Shown here: piece after piece, positions 9,542-17,922 of the stretch
Layout of the letters: each line of letters starts with the position of its first letter
How positions within the stretch are numbered: position 1 is the first letter of the stretch
Origin: Rhodoblastus acidophilus
Lineage (GTDB): Bacteria > Pseudomonadota > Alphaproteobacteria > Rhizobiales > Beijerinckiaceae
Length of the DNA stretch: 64,000 bases
Reading direction: 5' to 3'
Assembly: GCF_009720655.1 (NCBI RefSeq)
Contig: NZ_WNKS01000008.1
Span: forward strand, 62,001-126,000
Position numbers and translations under genes: made by a program
The notes under the pieces: generated by a model
Told to the model about the DNA's origin: nothing
Database searches by the model: none
Seen by the model: the letters and a program-made list of their open reading frames with translations, nothing else

Positions 9542-10281
9542 GACATTTGTTTTGTGATTGGGCGAAGTCGGCTCATTCCGGAACTACGGGCTCCGGTGCC
9601 AACGTCCGCTGTCCCACGGTCAGGCGACTTCCAAACTGTGCGACTTCAAATCGACCGCTGATTCACCCGCTTCGACAACTCCTCGGCAATTTCCATCCGT
9701 TCGGAATAGCGGTCGCGGATGCTCGCCTGCTGAGCATCATCTCGGGCGACCGGTCGATTCCGTGCTCCGGTAATGGCCGTCGGTTTCGATGTCGGTACTG
9801 TCCGCCGGAAGCGCGAAACTATTGGATGCGCGCGATGATCTCGGGACGAAGCAGCTGGCGGTCGGCATAGAGAACGAAGCGTCGTTACAGCTGACGGTAC
9901 ACGATCCGGCCCCTCGGCCATCGGCCATCGGCCATCGGCCATCGGCCATCGGCCATCGGCCATCGGCCATCGGCCATCGGCTTGACCGTGGCGAGTGCGG
10001 CTCAATCGTCAAGCTTTAGTCGAGCGGACGGCGTATTCTAATACGGACTGAGGCGACCTTTCGCTTCTGCTTAAGGCTTTAGCTGCGTAAAGGACCGCGC
10101 GCGCCATATACTGAGAAGCACGTATCCGATCAATATACGAGAGAAAATGTGAGATTGTTGACACCTTTGCACAAAAAACGTGCTTGCTTTACGTGGCTTC
10201 CTGTTCGCATTTAGTCATGACTACATGCCACCGTTTGATCTGTGTTGCCTTCAGTGAGCGACACGGAAGCAGGAGACATCG
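9542..10281. other. Left part of accessory insert; no confident gene
   Basis: 740 bp between the heparinase gene and a short ORF. It holds a 7-bp tandem repeat at 9918-9980 and then base composition that becomes AT-richer after about 10020. Minus-strand reading frames over 9646-10012 are open mainly because the 7-bp repeat has no stops. The segment 9650-9900 has protein-like codon structure (minus strand, e.g. RFVLYADRQLLRPEIIARI near 9830-9890) interrupted by stops, so it may be a decayed gene that I cannot name. Confidence 0.5.
9918..9980. repeat. Perfect 7-bp tandem repeat, nine copies of CCATCGG
   Basis: Nine uninterrupted copies, preceded by one near copy (CCCTCGG, 9911-9917). The period is not a multiple of three. 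Such arrays arise and vary by slipped-strand mispairing and are usually polymorphic between strains. Confidence 0.97.
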
Positions 10282-10518
10282 GTGTGGGCGAATGACGAAT
10301 ATTCAGGCACCAATATCGGTTCGACTGATGATCTTAATGCACAGTTCATGGATCCCAGTGCAATCTTGTGCATGGCGGTGAAGCTGTCACCATTATGCAA
10401 CAGGAAGCGACCTGCTGATCATACGGAGCGGTTTTATTGTTGCCTCCCGACAGGAACGGATTATGATCCTACCCCATTAATGATCAGGACTAAGTATCTT
10501 CATCATAAATACGTGTGA
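10282..10518 (+). CDS. Small hypothetical protein, first ORF of the accessory insert
   Basis: A 78-residue ORF starting with GTG at 10282, preceded by a good Shine-Dalgarno AGGAGA (10271-10276). Its TGA stop overlaps the GTG start of the next ORF as GTGA (10515-10518), the arrangement seen in translationally coupled genes. The product (MWANDEYSGTNIGSTDD...) has no recognised domain or signal peptide; it is polar and contains four Cys. The upstream segment is AT-rich and could hold a promoter. The ribosome-binding site and coupling argue it is real, but its small size and lack of homology keep confidence moderate. Confidence 0.5.
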   Translation: MWANDEYSGTNIGSTDDLNAQFMDPSAILCMAVKLSPLCNRKRPADHTERFYCCLPTGTDYDPTPLMIRTKYLHHKYV

Positions 10519-11603
10519 CTCCAATGACCTATGAGCTTACAATATGTCGACATGGCGCGCTGGCAGGGCAGGCTGATTGGGCGGCAGGCTTGTCGGGGGA
10601 TTTTAGCCAGAAGAATGTCCTGCAACTGTTCAAGGGCCAGGCCCAAGCGATTGCGGAAAGCTCGGCATTTGCCGGGGCCAACTCGTCAATCGGAGATATC
10701 GCGCGCAACAGCCTTAGCGACCGTGACTGTTTTCGCGACGAACCAACGGAAAACAGCTCTGGCGAGACAATCGTGTTTATGCAGGGCTCTGACGGAGGTG
10801 GCGAGGATGCGGCGCCGATCATCGCCACGCTGCCGTCTCGTCGACTAATTTGTGAATCGAATGGCCTGCGCTGGATCCTAAGAACGCGCGCATCCGTGAC
10901 TGCTTGTGCGCTGCAAAGCGCTCGACGTCACGCGAAACTTTGGTGGACATTTGAGGGCGTTCCTGCGGATACGGATCCGGACAATCGGCCGCAAGAATCG
11001 CACGTGGTTGCGTTCATTAAGCTTGTAGGTCTGATGGAAGCTGCAGCGATGCCGCTGCTGCGAGAAGCTTATGGCACAGCTTTCAACGCCGCTACAGACA
11101 GCCGATTGCAAGAGGTGCAGGACGGATGGGACAGGATCAAAATCGCTATGGCTGACACGACAGCGCCGGAGGCTGCGGCTTTGGTCGACGCGATGTATGC
11201 GGAAGGGAATCATGTCTCCGACATCCGAGCAACAGAAAATACAGTTCCTCGACGTGGATTATTGGAACTCGAAGAGTTGGTGCACGGGATCGTTGGTGAT
11301 CGACCGATGCCGAACGATAATTTTTGTATCGTTAGCTCGGTTCCCGGCTCACGAGGCGTGTTCTATCGAGAGGAAGGCCAGTCGCCTGACCGCACGGTGG
11401 TGATTGGTTTCGCTCGCCAAGCGAGCTCATCGGTCGGGTACGAATTTTTGCCAGCTGCTCAAAAGCGTAGAGCAAAAGAAGAATCTGTCTTACGGGTCTT
11501 GTCTGCCGCAAGGCCCATAAGCGCCTGGCTTGCGCAATATGAAGCAAAGAAGATTGATCGAATGTTGACAATAAAAGAGAGTGATACCTACGCTTACACG
11601 TGA
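10515..11603 (+). CDS. Hypothetical protein of accessory insert
   Basis: A 362-residue protein with no family I recognise. GTG at 10515 overlaps the preceding stop codon; an in-frame ATG lies at 10524. It is soluble by inspection, with no signal peptide or membrane segment. It has a mixed alpha/beta N-terminal half, a helical middle (about 165-225, VVAFIKLVGLMEAAAMPLLRE...), an acidic patch LLELEELVHGI, and a basic C-terminal helix. Codon use and base composition are clearly less GC-rich than the flanking core genes, a sign of horizontal acquisition. It is followed after 43 bp by the nitrilase-fold gene on the same strand, so the two are probably co-transcribed and may act together. No function is assigned. 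Confidence 0.7.
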   Translation: MTPMTYELTICRHGALAGQADWAAGLSGDFSQKNVLQLFKGQAQAIAESSAFAGANSSIGDIARNSLSDRDCFRDEPTENSSGETIVFMQGSDGGGEDAAPIIATLPSRRLICESNGLRWILRTRASVTACALQSARRHAKLWWTFEGVPADTDPDNRPQESHVVAFIKLVGLMEAAAMPLLREAYGTAFNAATDSRLQEVQDGWDRIKIAMADTTAPEAAALVDAMYAEGNHVSDIRATENTVPRRGLLELEELVHGIVGDRPMPNDNFCIVSSVPGSRGVFYREEGQSPDRTVVIGFARQASSSVGYEFLPAAQKRRAKEESVLRVLSAARPISAWLAQYEAKKIDRMLTIKESDTYAYT

Positions 11604-11646
11604 AGCGCAGGTATCGAACGTATAACAATAGACAGGACGTAATACA

Positions 11647-13302
11647 TTGTCATCTGGTGTTACCGAAGTATACGGAGCAATATTTTCCTCTGACCCCTTG
11701 CTACTTGAAGAAGAGAATCAAGTTGCATACGGGAAGGCGCTACTGAAGCATTTGTTGTTGCATAGAACGATTAGCTCATGCGTGCCGCTGCAGGTTGATT
11801 TACATGATAGTTTGTCTGTAGAGAAATTCCTGGCGACAGCAAACCACTCTACACGCAAACCAGAACCAAGTTTGATCGAACGCTACAAACAGTCACGTAG
11901 GGGACGAACGCCGTTATCGCCGGAAGACCTCAAAGCACTTCGCGAATTCACGCTGGTCTTCGACGCGCGGCAAACGCAAGAGCGACACGATCCACGATTT
12001 TCAGGTCACGAGGAAGCAATTGAAAGCTTGAAGGGAAAAGCGCAGGAATCCCAAATAAGTCAGCGCCTCCGAATTGCGGTCGTTGGATACCGGGTGGGCA
12101 TCAGCAAATTGCCGGAAACGGGGTATTTCAACGAGCACCTCTGCCTGCTTGGCAGGCATCCGCAAATTACCCTGGACGGGACGGGAGAACCATCGCGGGA
12201 GCTTCGACTGAGCCGCACACGCGGGCTTGGGAACGCTGCCGAATGGGAGAATGAGGTCATCAGCGGCCTTGAATTGGCATTGCGCCGAGAGCCGCATATC
12301 GTCGTTTTTCCTGAATTCGCACTACCCTCTGAAAGCGAAGAATCGCAGTCGATCGAGAGGCGTATAAGAGAAGTTTCGGAGCGCGCGCAAGCCGATCACT
12401 TCATCTTCGCCGGCTCGCGTCATATTGGCGGCGCAAATCGCGGCCTCATCTTGTCCAGGAAAGGCGCGGCTGTTTCGCAGGCTTGGCCCCACCTAAAAAC
12501 AGCATCGGCACGTGGGCTTGGCGAAAACGTCTTAGGGCCAGACACGCTTAAATTTCCTACTTACTGCGCAAGCATAACAATTGGCGAAACGACCACTGAA
12601 TTCGCGATAATGGTCGCGATTTGCTATGACGCATTTGATCCAAGCATGTTTTTAAATCTTGTATTGCAGTGCCGTCTGTATTCGTCCTCGTTTCCATCAA
12701 TAATTCTTGTTCCTTCTTTCAATACGTCTCGCCATTTTGTTGAGCTTTTACGCGACCTTAGCTGCGTTGCAAAGTGTGTGGTCGTTTATGTTAACGGACT
12801 TCATGGTGACGCAAAGATGTTTGCGTTCGGATATGCGATATTAGATTTGGTTGGCAAAGAATCAGTAGTAATCGACCAATTAAAGAACTCTGCTGCTATT
12901 GCGAATAAGAAGAAAGAGACTCTTAAAGCCAGACTAAAAGAATCAAGCCATGCTGACGATATTGTGACGGCGGATCGATTGCGAAAAGAAATAAATCTTT
13001 TTGATAAGAAAATCAACGCCATAAATTTATTAAGGTCGAGTCTAGCAGATCGCATTGAAGCGGGCTCATTAACGCACCTTCTAACGATTGAGCGCAGTGG
13101 CGTTGCGGGTGAACCCCTAGGATATTTTCGCTCAGATGACATCATTTATTACAATATAGATCCAGGCTTGGTATATGATTTGCAGCAATTTAGGGAATAC
13201 TACTATTTGGGTGACAGTTTTTTACCGGAACCATTTTCGGCGGAACTAATCGATCAAACATTAAAGGAGATGCAGAACAGGTCATCCCGTCGTGATGCTT
13301 AG
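11647..13302 (+). CDS. Carbon-nitrogen hydrolase (nitrilase-fold) protein of accessory insert
   Basis: A 551-residue protein with a nitrilase-superfamily domain at about 140-405. The expected Glu-Lys-Cys triad can be seen: E223 in VVFPEFALP, K284 in WPHLKT, and C326 in VAICYDAF, followed by the conserved-type LVPSFN strand. N-terminal residues 1-135 are unassigned. Residues 406-470 look like a charged coiled coil (KKKETLKARLKES...), unusual for simple amidases. The only plausible start is TTG at 11647, with AGGAC 8 bp upstream; the first in-frame ATG lies deep in the catalytic domain. Nitrilase domains also occur fused to reverse transcriptase in the DRT1 (UG1) antiphage systems, but no RT is present here. 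Composition is AT-rich relative to the core. Substrate unknown. Confidence 0.82.
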   Translation: MSSGVTEVYGAIFSSDPLLLEEENQVAYGKALLKHLLLHRTISSCVPLQVDLHDSLSVEKFLATANHSTRKPEPSLIERYKQSRRGRTPLSPEDLKALREFTLVFDARQTQERHDPRFSGHEEAIESLKGKAQESQISQRLRIAVVGYRVGISKLPETGYFNEHLCLLGRHPQITLDGTGEPSRELRLSRTRGLGNAAEWENEVISGLELALRREPHIVVFPEFALPSESEESQSIERRIREVSERAQADHFIFAGSRHIGGANRGLILSRKGAAVSQAWPHLKTASARGLGENVLGPDTLKFPTYCASITIGETTTEFAIMVAICYDAFDPSMFLNLVLQCRLYSSSFPSIILVPSFNTSRHFVELLRDLSCVAKCVVVYVNGLHGDAKMFAFGYAILDLVGKESVVIDQLKNSAAIANKKKETLKARLKESSHADDIVTADRLRKEINLFDKKINAINLLRSSLADRIEAGSLTHLLTIERSGVAGEPLGYFRSDDIIYYNIDPGLVYDLQQFREYYYLGDSFLPEPFSAELIDQTLKEMQNRSSRRDA

Positions 13303-13705
13303 AATTCACGCAATTTCGGCGCGCACCCCAAATCCGGTCAAGGGCGCGGCGCGGACGAACGGAAGAGTGACGCGGTTGTCATCTTGGAAACGTAAGCAGG
13401 TCCGCGCCTTCGGCGGCCTTGATGCGGCGAATGACGGGTGTTCTTTTCCAAAGCAGTCCGTCGCCCAACGACCGGTTGCCGCCGATTCCCGACGAAGCCG
13501 TGCGGCGCATCGCGATGGTTTCTTTTTGGCACCCCTCGGATCGCTCGCGAGAGCGCTTTTCCTGCAAATTTCTACCTCAGGTTGAATTTCCCCCGCGCAA
13601 AACCGCTCAAAACTTGCGAATTTGTGCAAAAATACGCGATTTTCCGCTAAAAATCGTGCGGTTTTCGCGATTGCATCTCGCAGGTTGTAGCAACGGCGAC
13701 CCTGC

Positions 13706-13720
13706 GTGAACGTTGTTCAC
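13706..13720. promoter_or_regulatory. Inverted repeat, possible operator
   Basis: GTGAAC and GTTCAC arms separated by GTT. Its size and symmetry would suit a dimeric regulator. No cognate factor can be named. Confidence 0.35.
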
Positions 13721-13797
13721 CAGAATCCATGCGGCGGACAGCGGTGCTTTTCTCATTTTTTAACAGTAAGTTGGATGAGATTTCCTCCCCACAGGGA

Positions 13798-13813
13798 TGT
13801 TTCACGTGAAAAC
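13798..13813. promoter_or_regulatory. parS-like ParB-binding site
   Basis: TGTTTCACGTGAAAAC matches the chromosomal parS consensus TGTTTCACGTGAAACA at 14 of 16 positions and contains the 12-bp perfect palindrome TTTCACGTGAAA. Chromosomal parS sites cluster near the replication origin. The gene content (secB, fxsA, timA, mltA, smr, purH) is what I recall near oriC in rhizobia, consistent with a real site. Only one copy was found in the window. Confidence 0.55.
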
Positions 13814-14007
13814 AAAACATGAACATTGATTTGACACATTGACGTTTCGGCGCAATTCGCGGTTTTCACTTTTCGCCAAAGCGCGCCGCTTCTCCCGCCG
13901 CCGTTAGCCAAAACCCTTCCTTCCGTTTGATTCGCGCCAGAAACATGCTAAGCGCGGCGCAACCGCCCCGCCGGCTTGAACTGCGGATTTTTCGAGAGAG
14001 AGACAAG

Positions 14008-15597
14008 ATGACCGACGCTCGTGTCCTGAAGCGCGCGCTGCTTTCCGTTTCCGACAAGACCGGCCTGATCGATTTCGCCCGCGCCCTTTCCGCGCGCGGC
14101 GTCGTTCTGATTTCAACCGGCGGCACACGCAAGGCGATCGCTGACGCGGGCGTCCCGGTGGTCGACGTCTCAGACGTCACCGGCTTTCCGGAAATGATGG
14201 ACGGGCGCGTGAAAACCCTGCACCCCAAGGTGCATGGCGGCCTGCTGGCGATCCGCGAAAATCCCGAGCACGAGGCGGCCATGCTCGCCCATGGCATCGA
14301 GGCCATCGACCTCTTGGTGGTCAATCTCTATCCGTTCGAGGCCACCGTGGCCAAGGGCGCCGGCTGGGACGAGTCGATTGAAAACATCGACATCGGCGGA
14401 CCCGCGATGATCCGCGCGGCGGCGAAGAACCACGACGATGTCGCCGTGGTCGTCGATGTCGCCGATTACGCCGTTGTTCTTGAATCGCTCGAAGCCCATG
14501 ACGGCGCGACCACCCGCGCTTTGCGCAAAAAGCTGGCGCAAAAGGCCTATGCCCGCACCGCCGCTTACGATTCCGCCATCTCCAACTGGTTTGCGCAGGC
14601 GATTGGCGAGGACACCCCGGAATACCGCGCCGTCGGCGGCAAGCTGTCCGAGCTGATGCGCTATGGCGAGAACCCGCACCAGAAGGCGGGTTTTTATCTG
14701 ACCGGCGAAAACCGGCCCGGCGTCGCCACGGCGCGGCAGGTGCAGGGCAAGCAGCTCTCCTACAACAATGTCAACGACACCGACGCCGCCTTCGAGCTGG
14801 CGTCGGAATTCGATCCCGCCCGCACGGCGGCGGTGGCCATCATCAAGCACGCCAACCCTTGCGGCGTCGCGGAAGGGTCGAGCCTGACCGACGCCTACCT
14901 CAAGGCGCTGGCCTGCGACCCCGTCTCGGCCTTCGGCGGCATTGTCGCGCTCAACAGAAAACTGGACGCCTCCGCCGCCTCCGAAATCGTGAAGATCTTC
15001 ACCGAGGTGATCATCGCGCCCGACGCCGATGAAGACGCCATCGCCCTGATCGGCGCGAAGAAAAACCTGCGCCTGCTGCTCACCGGCGGCCTGTCCGACC
15101 CGCGCAAGGTGGGCCTCGCGGTGCGCTCGGTCTCGGGCGGCCTGCTGTTCCAGTCGCGCGACAATGCGGTCGTGGACGACATGGAATTGAAGATCGTCAC
15201 CAAGCGCGCGCCCAATGCGCAGGAACTGGCCGACCTGAAATTCGCCTTCCGCGTGGCCAAGCACGTCAAGTCCAACGCCATCGTCTATGCCAAAAACGGC
15301 GCGACCGTCGGCATTGGCGCGGGCCAGATGAGCCGCGTCGATTCCTCGCGGATCGCCGCCTGGAAAGCCGCCGAAGCCGCCAAGGCGGCGGGCCTGCCGG
15401 AAACCCTGGCCAAGGGCTCCGTGGTCGCTTCCGACGCCTTCTTCCCGTTCGCCGACGGTTTGCTGGCTGCGGCCGAAGCGGGCGCGACGGCGGTGATCCA
15501 GCCCGGCGGCTCCATGCGCGACGACGAGGTGATCAAGGCGGCGGACGAGGCCGGCCTCGCCATGGTCTTGACCGGACATCGCCACTTCCGCCACTGA
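14008..15597 (+). CDS. purH: Bifunctional AICAR formyltransferase / IMP cyclohydrolase
   Basis: A 529-residue enzyme that catalyses the last two steps of IMP synthesis in the cytoplasm. The N-terminal IMP cyclohydrolase (MGS-like fold, about 1-200) shows [15 protein letters not shown] and [12 protein letters not shown]. The C-terminal formyltransferase shows [15 protein letters not shown] with the catalytic Lys-His, and SDAFFPF near the end. The frame is open upstream to 13927, but [19 protein letters not shown] at 14008, preceded by GAGAGAGACAAG, is the family start. It is separated from its usual neighbour, the heparinase-like gene, by the AT-rich insert. A strong hairpin terminator follows. 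Confidence 0.97.
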   Translation: MTDARVLKRALLSVSDKTGLIDFARALSARGVVLISTGGTRKAIADAGVPVVDVSDVTGFPEMMDGRVKTLHPKVHGGLLAIRENPEHEAAMLAHGIEAIDLLVVNLYPFEATVAKGAGWDESIENIDIGGPAMIRAAAKNHDDVAVVVDVADYAVVLESLEAHDGATTRALRKKLAQKAYARTAAYDSAISNWFAQAIGEDTPEYRAVGGKLSELMRYGENPHQKAGFYLTGENRPGVATARQVQGKQLSYNNVNDTDAAFELASEFDPARTAAVAIIKHANPCGVAEGSSLTDAYLKALACDPVSAFGGIVALNRKLDASAASEIVKIFTEVIIAPDADEDAIALIGAKKNLRLLLTGGLSDPRKVGLAVRSVSGGLLFQSRDNAVVDDMELKIVTKRAPNAQELADLKFAFRVAKHVKSNAIVYAKNGATVGIGAGQMSRVDSSRIAAWKAAEAAKAAGLPETLAKGSVVASDAFFPFADGLLAAAEAGATAVIQPGGSMRDDEVIKAADEAGLAMVLTGHRHFRH

Positions 15598-15624
15598 ACG
15601 CGGCTTGGATCAACCGACACACAG

Positions 15625-15660
15625 CGCCGGCGGAGATTCCGCCGGCGTTTTGTTTTTTTT
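15625..15660 (+). terminator. Rho-independent terminator of purH
   Basis: CGCCGGCGGA / TCCGCCGGCG perfect 10-bp stem with a 3-nt loop (15625-15647), followed by TTTTGTTTTTTTT. Confidence 0.93.
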
Positions 15661-15789
15661 GCGCCGAGGCTTTTTCTTCCACAGGCGGCGCCAAACGGTG
15701 GATAGGGCGTCCCTAGCGGCGCCTTTGCCTTTCAATTGTCTCATTTCACGAGCCAAATTACTGAAATAAATAGAGTCTATCGTAGCGTT

Positions 15790-16197
15790 ATGTTGCCATT
15801 CCTCCCCACGTCCTCCACGACCCTCGCCCCGAAATCTCCCGACGACCTGACCTCATGGAGCGAGGCGCCGGTCTGCGACAGATTGTTCGGACTTTATTCC
15901 ACCGCCTTCAGCGAAACGGACCGCGCGCGCCAGGCGGCGCGCCTGCACTGGTCGTGCTGGCGCGCCTATCTTCGCCAACTGGCGAGCCAGGGCCGCGCCT
16001 CCCGACAGGCGCTGGCGCATATCATCGAGGAATCGCACGTCAATCCCGCCGTGATCGACCGCGCCGACGCCGTGGTGGTCGACGAACTGACCGACCTCGT
16101 GCTGCATCGCTACAGGCGCGCGCCCGAGCAGGCAAAAGACTATATCACGCGTCTGGTCTCGGCCGCCGCGCAGGTGGCGCAGGCCCGCGCGGCCTGA
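15790..16197 (+). CDS. Hypothetical protein
   Basis: About 135 residues if ATG 15790 is used; a TTG at 15736 would add 18 residues. No signal peptide. The protein is largely helical, with a Trp/Arg-rich centre (RLHWSCWRAYLRQLA) and a C-terminal half of amphipathic helices. I recognise no family. Neither start has a convincing ribosome-binding site. It lies after the purH terminator and converges on the adenosine-kinase-like gene; a hairpin at 16204-16234 separates them. GC-rich codon use is like the core genome, which supports a real gene. Confidence 0.65.
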   Translation: MLPFLPTSSTTLAPKSPDDLTSWSEAPVCDRLFGLYSTAFSETDRARQAARLHWSCWRAYLRQLASQGRASRQALAHIIEESHVNPAVIDRADAVVVDELTDLVLHRYRRAPEQAKDYITRLVSAAAQVAQARAA

Positions 16198-16203
16198 GCG
16201 ACG

Positions 16204-16234
16204 AAAAAAGCCGATCCGGCGGGCCGGATCGGCT
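16204..16234 (-). terminator. Terminator of the PfkB-kinase gene
   Basis: Read on the minus strand: stem AGCCGATCCGGC with its complement (16209-16234) and a 2-nt nominal loop, followed by TTTTTT (16204-16209). Confidence 0.85.
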
Positions 16235-16272
16235 GGAACAAGGCATGGCGCGGATCGTCGCGCCCGGGCGGT

Positions 16273-17277
16273 TCAGACCGCGTGAACGTAGCCGCTCTGT
16301 TCGGCGAGGCCCGAAAGGCTGACCTCCGGTCGCGCGCCAAAATGCTGGATGATCTCCGCCGCCGCCAGCGCCCCGAGCCGGGCACAACGGTCGAGCGGTT
16401 TTCCTTGCGTCAGACCCGCCAGGAATCCGGCGGCGAACAGGTCGCCGGCGCCGGTCGTGTCCACGAGTTTTTCGATGGGCGCGGCGGGAACCGCAACGCT
16501 TTGGCCGGCGCGCAGGATCACCGCGCCCTTTTCGCTGCGGGTCACCGCCGCCAAAACCTTTTCATTTCGAAGCGCGGCGAGCGCGACATCGAAGTCGGCG
16601 GTCTGGAACAGGGCGTGCAGTTCGGACTCGTTGGCGAAGAGGATGTCGACGACGCCGTCGCGGATCAGCCCCAAGAATTCGTCGCGGTAGCGGTCGACGC
16701 AGAACGTGTCGGACAGGGTCAGCGCCACCTGCCGGCCCGCCGCGTGTGAAATTTTCGCGGCCTCGACAAAAGCTTCCTTCGCGTGCGGCGGGTCCCAGAG
16801 ATAGCCTTCGAGATACAGGATTTTCGACGCCTTGATCGCGGCGGCGTCGAGATCGGCGACGGTGAGGTTCTGGCACGCGCCCAAATAGGTGTTCATGGTG
16901 CGCTGGCCATCGGGGGTCACCAGCACGAGGCAGCGCGCCGTGCTCGGCCCTTCGGTCGCGGGCGCGGTTGAAAAATGCACGCCCACGGCCTTGATGTCGT
17001 GGGTGAAGGCGCGGCCCGCCTCGTCGTCGCGCACTTTTCCGACAAAGGCGGCCTTTGCGCCGAAGCTGGCGAGGCCCGCCACGGTATTGGCCGCCGAGCC
17101 GCCCGAGACAATGGTGGTCGCGCCCATGGCGTCGTAAAGGGCCAGCGCCTGGGCCTCGTCCACGAGCTGCATGCCGCCTTTACGAAGACCTTGCGCGACA
17201 ATGAAGTCGTCATCGACCGGGGCGAGGACATCGACAATAGCGTTGCCGAGCGCGAGGACGTCAAAATTTTGGGACAT
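16273..17277 (-). CDS. PfkB-family sugar/nucleoside kinase, adenosine-kinase-like
   Basis: A 334-residue ribokinase-fold protein. PfkB signature 1 is seen as VSGGSAANTVAGLASFGAKAAFVGKVRDDEAG (about 58-89). Signature 2 is DTTGAGDLFAAGFLAG (about 279-294), with the catalytic Asp in GAGD. The alphaproteobacterial adenosine kinase group has this length and the N-terminal LALGNAIVDVLA. It phosphorylates adenosine or a related nucleoside/sugar with ATP in the cytoplasm. It is transcribed alone, with its own terminator. Adenosine specificity is inferred from overall similarity; ribokinase or another PfkB substrate remains possible. Confidence 0.87.
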   Translation of the reverse strand: MSQNFDVLALGNAIVDVLAPVDDDFIVAQGLRKGGMQLVDEAQALALYDAMGATTIVSGGSAANTVAGLASFGAKAAFVGKVRDDEAGRAFTHDIKAVGVHFSTAPATEGPSTARCLVLVTPDGQRTMNTYLGACQNLTVADLDAAAIKASKILYLEGYLWDPPHAKEAFVEAAKISHAAGRQVALTLSDTFCVDRYRDEFLGLIRDGVVDILFANESELHALFQTADFDVALAALRNEKVLAAVTRSEKGAVILRAGQSVAVPAAPIEKLVDTTGAGDLFAAGFLAGLTQGKPLDRCARLGALAAAEIIQHFGARPEVSLSGLAEQSGYVHAV

Positions 17278-17369
17278 GGGGCGATCCTTGGAAAGGTTGG
17301 CTGCTCTTGCGGCGCCCCGCGCGCCCGGTCAAGGCCCGAAAAGCCGCAGCCGCGCGCGACGCCCGCGAT

Positions 17370-17918
17370 TCAGCCCGGCCGCCTGCGGCGCAGACGCACA
17401 TAAAAGGCGCCGGCGCCGCCATGGGGGCGCGCCGCCTCCTCGACCGATGACACCAGCGCGCGCAAAGCGGGTTCGCGCAGCCACAGCGGCACGACCCGCC
17501 GCAGCACCCCGCGCTCGCCAAAGTCGCCGCCTCCCTTGCCGGTGATCACCAGCACGATCCGCGTTTCGCGCGCATGGGCGCGGTGGACGAAGCCGATCAG
17601 CGCCGAATGGGCCTGCGCCTGGGTCATGCCGTGCAAATCGAGCCGGTCCTCGATGGCCTCGCGTCCCGAGGCGAGGCGTCGGCGCAGTTTCGGCTCCAAG
17701 GGCGCGAGCGGCGGCGGCTCCCGACGCGCCGGTTTCGCGGGAACGATAGGCGGCGCCATCGGCGAGGCCGGCGACGGCGTCGGCGGCCTCGCCGGCGCCA
17801 AATCCTCGCCCAGCATGCGCTTGCGCCCGGCGCGCGGAACGACATCGGCGACGACATGCCGCCAGAGGGCGAGCTCCTCGCGCGAGAGCAGGCGCAGTCT
17901 CTTCTTGCCGTCGCTCAC
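17370..17918 (-). CDS. Smr-domain protein
   Basis: About 182 residues when started at GTG 17918, which follows AAGGAG with suitable spacing and lies 4 bp after the mltA stop codon. A longer frame continues antisense into mltA and is not used. The N-terminus is basic, followed by a Pro/Ala-rich linker. The C-terminal Smr domain shows LDLHGMTQAQAHSAL and VITGKGG, the conserved DLHG and TGKG motifs. Smr domains are nicking endonucleases or RNA-binding modules; the role of this stand-alone form is not established. It is the third gene of the timA-mltA-smr run. Confidence 0.88.
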   Translation of the reverse strand: MSDGKKRLRLLSREELALWRHVVADVVPRAGRKRMLGEDLAPARPPTPSPASPMAPPIVPAKPARREPPPLAPLEPKLRRRLASGREAIEDRLDLHGMTQAQAHSALIGFVHRAHARETRIVLVITGKGGGDFGERGVLRRVVPLWLREPALRALVSSVEEAARPHGGAGAFYVRLRRRRPG

Positions 17919-17922
17919 GCCG

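Larger units (their letters stand above)
13303..14007. other. Gap upstream of purH; regulatory-type sequence and no confident gene
   Basis: About 700 bp. From about 13310 to 13590 GC-rich sequence resumes with open frames on both strands, none with a recognisable product. From 13600 it is AT-richer, with A/T runs, a GTGAAC-GTT-GTTCAC inverted repeat (13706-13720) and a parS-like palindrome (13798-13813). The purH promoter and leader must lie in the last 250 bp; GAGAGAGAC precedes the start codon. Confidence 0.6.

Noticed and set aside
9900-9990. CRISPR array
   Set aside because: Repeat units are 7 bp with no spacers and there are no cas genes anywhere in the window.
9646-10012. Minus-strand frames containing repeated PMADGRW
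   Set aside because: They arise from the 7-bp tandem repeat, which lacks stop codons in these frames; no ribosome-binding site or domain.
13306-13629. Minus-strand 107-codon frame downstream of the nitrilase gene
   Set aside because: No recognisable domain or start signal, and competing frames on both strands are equally open.
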